In this document: positions 6,814 through 8,637 of the stretch, in pieces
How the letters are laid out: every line of letters starts with the position of its first letter
Numbering within the stretch: the stretch's first letter is position 1
Notes under the pieces: generated by a model
Seen by the model: only the letters and a program-made list of their open reading frames with translations
Databases searched by the model: none
Told to the model about the DNA's origin: nothing
Assembly (NCBI GenBank): GCA_028713595.1
Contig: JAQTNZ010000072.1
Coordinates: forward strand, 1 to 8,637
From: Methylovulum sp.
GTDB taxonomy: Bacteria; Pseudomonadota; Gammaproteobacteria; Methylococcales; Methylomonadaceae
Direction: 5' to 3'
DNA length: 8,637 nucleotides
Made by a program: the position numbers and the translations under genes

Positions 6814-8397
6814 ATGAAAGAGACGCTGTTAACAATCTGGCAAGATGCCTGGCCTGGCATAAAAGCCACCCGACCGTTACCGACCGGCGAAGGTGTCATT
6901 GACGAAAGCGCGTTTAGCACCTTGGAAGCCGATAAGGTGTTCGATGCAATAAATTATGCCACCACTACCGTGGGACAAGCGGTGCTGTACCGTTCCTTGA
7001 CGCAACCGTTGGATAATCTTGACGAACTGCACGCCAAACAAGCGGCGGTGCAAGAATTAAGCGACACCCCACATTTGACGGCAGCCCTGACGGCTATCGT
7101 TGAACATGCGGGCAGTCAAGAAAGCAGTTTTTACCGTTTGTTGTTCGGCAATTTCTTAGGCTCGTTCACCTCGGCGCGGGAAAGCCACGAGATCGAAGGC
7201 TACGGCTATGCCGAATATAAAAAAGGCGTACAATTTATGCTCGATATGGTCGGGCAAATCCAAGCACTGGATAAGCCGACCAGCCCCTACTTACAAAACC
7301 TGTTCACCACCATCACTGCATTTGCCGATACCCGCGCGTATTCCTTGATGAAAGGGCCTGCATACCTGACCGAGCGGGGTATCCAATGCCGTGAAGAACG
7401 CCGTGGTTCGCTGTTACCGGCAGTCATTTTTGTGCCGCGTATCATCAAGCCGTTGTTGTTGGCGCTGCTGTTTGGCCTCTATTGGCTAATCAGTACCTTT
7501 ACCCCGGCCGATATGCGCTTGGATCTGCCCAATGGCATGGTTTTCCTCTCGCCTTTATTATTGCTGTATTTTCCTATTATTGGTGGTTTTGACCGCGACA
7601 AATGTATCATCCCGTTACGGACAATTTATAAAAACTCCGCCGCCGTTGGCGAAACCTTAGATGCGCTGGGGCAGCTGGACGAATTGTTGTCGTTCTTGAA
7701 GTTTGCCGAACAGTTTGGGCATAGTGTGGTGTTACCGACGTTAATAGATGGCCCGCACCATCGCATAAACCTGAGCGAAGCCAGAAATCCGGTGTTAAGT
7801 AAGGCCTATACGGATTATGTCGGCAATGACTTGGCCTTAGATGATGAAAAGCTGTTGCTGGTCACCGGCCCCAATAGCGGCGGCAAAACCGCTTTTTGTA
7901 AGACCCTCACGCAAATCCAACTGCTGGCGCAAATCGGCTGTTTTGTCCCTGCCAAAGCCGCCACGTTGACGGTGGCCGACCGGATTTTTTACCAAGTGCC
8001 GGAAATTAGCCACCTGAATGATGGTGAAGGCCGGTTTGGTACGGAACTAAAACGCACCAAAGACATCTTTTTGGCGACCACCGCGAAAAGCCTGGTGGTT
8101 CTTGATGAGCTGTCAGAAGGCACCACCTTTGAAGAAAAAATGGAATCTTCCACTAACATCCTCAATGGTTTTTACCGTAAAGGCAACAGCACCGTCCTGA
8201 TTACCCATAACCATCAATTAGTTGACCATTTTGTCAAACAGAAACTGGGCCTGCCTAGACAGGTGGAGTTTGCCAACGATGCGCCCACCTATAAGCTGGT
8301 GCCCGGCATTTCCCGTGTCAGCCATGCTGACCGTGTCGCCAAGAAAATTGGTTTTTCCAAAGAAGACATAGACAACTACTTAGCAGAGACAAAATGA
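6814..8397 (+). CDS. Membrane-anchored MutS-family ATPase, function unknown
   Basis: A 527-residue MutS-superfamily protein. The N-terminal half (about 30-200) resembles the MutS core/lever helices. Two hydrophobic segments follow, about 203-229 (with [13 protein letters not shown]) and 241-258 ([18 protein letters not shown]), predicting a hairpin in the inner membrane with most of the protein cytoplasmic. The MutS ATPase domain covers about 315-520: Walker A GPNSGGKT (352-359), [11 protein letters not shown] (370-380), Walker B with catalytic Glu [10 protein letters not shown] (428-437), and ITHNH (463-467). It lacks the N-terminal mismatch-binding domain with its Phe-x-Glu motif and is far shorter than MutS (about 850), so a mismatch-repair role is unlikely. 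The usual STFMVEM loop is replaced by GRFGTEL (406-412). AGGAGA at 6801-6806 supports the start. Its stop overlaps the purT start (ATGA), implying an operon. The substrate is unknown. Confidence 0.88.
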   Translation: MKETLLTIWQDAWPGIKATRPLPTGEGVIDESAFSTLEADKVFDAINYATTTVGQAVLYRSLTQPLDNLDELHAKQAAVQELSDTPHLTAALTAIVEHAGSQESSFYRLLFGNFLGSFTSARESHEIEGYGYAEYKKGVQFMLDMVGQIQALDKPTSPYLQNLFTTITAFADTRAYSLMKGPAYLTERGIQCREERRGSLLPAVIFVPRIIKPLLLALLFGLYWLISTFTPADMRLDLPNGMVFLSPLLLLYFPIIGGFDRDKCIIPLRTIYKNSAAVGETLDALGQLDELLSFLKFAEQFGHSVVLPTLIDGPHHRINLSEARNPVLSKAYTDYVGNDLALDDEKLLLVTGPNSGGKTAFCKTLTQIQLLAQIGCFVPAKAATLTVADRIFYQVPEISHLNDGEGRFGTELKRTKDIFLATTAKSLVVLDELSEGTTFEEKMESSTNILNGFYRKGNSTVLITHNHQLVDHFVKQKLGLPRQVEFANDAPTYKLVPGISRVSHADRVAKKIGFSKEDIDNYLAETK

Positions 8398-8637
8398 ATA
8401 TAGGCACCGCGTTAACCCCCCATGCCACCCGCGCCTTATTGCTAGGCAGTGGTGAGCTAGGCAAAGAACTGACCATCGCCCTGCAACGCTATGGGGTCGA
8501 AGTCATCGCCGTAGACCGTTATGCGAACGCCCCCGCGCAACAGGTCGCACACCGTAGCCATGTCATAGACATGACCGATGCAAAGGCAGTCAAACGATTG
8601 ATCGCGCTGGAAAACCCCCAGTTTATCATCCCTGAAA
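8394..8637 (+). CDS. purT: Formate-dependent GAR transformylase PurT (3' end missing)
   Basis: N-terminal 81 codons of phosphoribosylglycinamide formyltransferase 2, the ATP-grasp enzyme that formylates GAR using formate and ATP in the third step of purine synthesis. Recognised from [18 protein letters not shown], the nucleotide-binding GSGELGKEL block (residues 18-26), [20 protein letters not shown] and the FIIPE segment at the window edge, all matching E. coli PurT closely in order and spacing. The ATG at 8394 overlaps the TGA of the upstream MutS-like gene by four bases; only a weak AGAGA lies upstream, so translational coupling is likely. About four fifths of the gene (family length near 390-400 residues) lies beyond the window. 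The enzyme is independent of 10-formyltetrahydrofolate, which would suit an organism with abundant formate. purC is on the same strand about 5.3 kb upstream. Confidence 0.96.
   Translation, partial: MNIGTALTPHATRALLLGSGELGKELTIALQRYGVEVIAVDRYANAPAQQVAHRSHVIDMTDAKAVKRLIALENPQFIIPE

Noticed and set aside
6690..6902. Small 70-codon open frame overlapping the MutS-like gene start
   Set aside because: It runs out of frame into the well-supported MutS-like gene, has no ribosome site, and its second half is only a frame-shifted reading of that gene.

Overview
The window looks like chromosomal DNA from a gammaproteobacterium with type IV pili. The pilT-pilU pair, the formate-dependent PurT enzyme and a long Ade1-like SAICAR synthase, at moderate base composition, would suit a methanotroph-type (Methylococcales-like) genome. 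That placement is an inference from gene content and protein similarity recalled from memory, not from any database search.

Left part (1-3050): three genes read rightward. The 3' portion of pilT (twitching ATPase, cut by the window edge) is followed 12 bp later by pilU, its paralogue. After a 50-bp gap comes purC, the SAICAR synthase of purine synthesis. PilT and PilU drive pilus retraction together; purC is metabolically unrelated and may only share the transcript. A hairpin-rich, REP-like intergenic stretch follows (3051-3342).

Middle part (3343-6335): a 710-residue HEAT-repeat protein of unknown function reads rightward. It converges on a leftward class I SAM-dependent methyltransferase whose start is fixed by a GAGGA ribosome site at 6335. 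Their 3' ends are separated by 80 bp containing a 14-bp inverted repeat and a heptamer tandem repeat that runs over the methyltransferase stop codon.

Right part (6336-8637): a 478-bp divergent intergenic region contains several short repeats and dyads but no gene. It leads into a 527-residue MutS-superfamily ATPase that lacks the mismatch-reading domain and carries two predicted membrane segments. This gene overlaps the start of purT by ATGA, so the two are probably translationally coupled; purT runs off the right edge.

The best candidates for undescribed biology are the membrane-anchored MutS-like protein coupled to purT and the orphan HEAT protein with its unassigned N-terminal domain. No CRISPR array, RNA gene, insertion sequence or obvious defence cassette was found.
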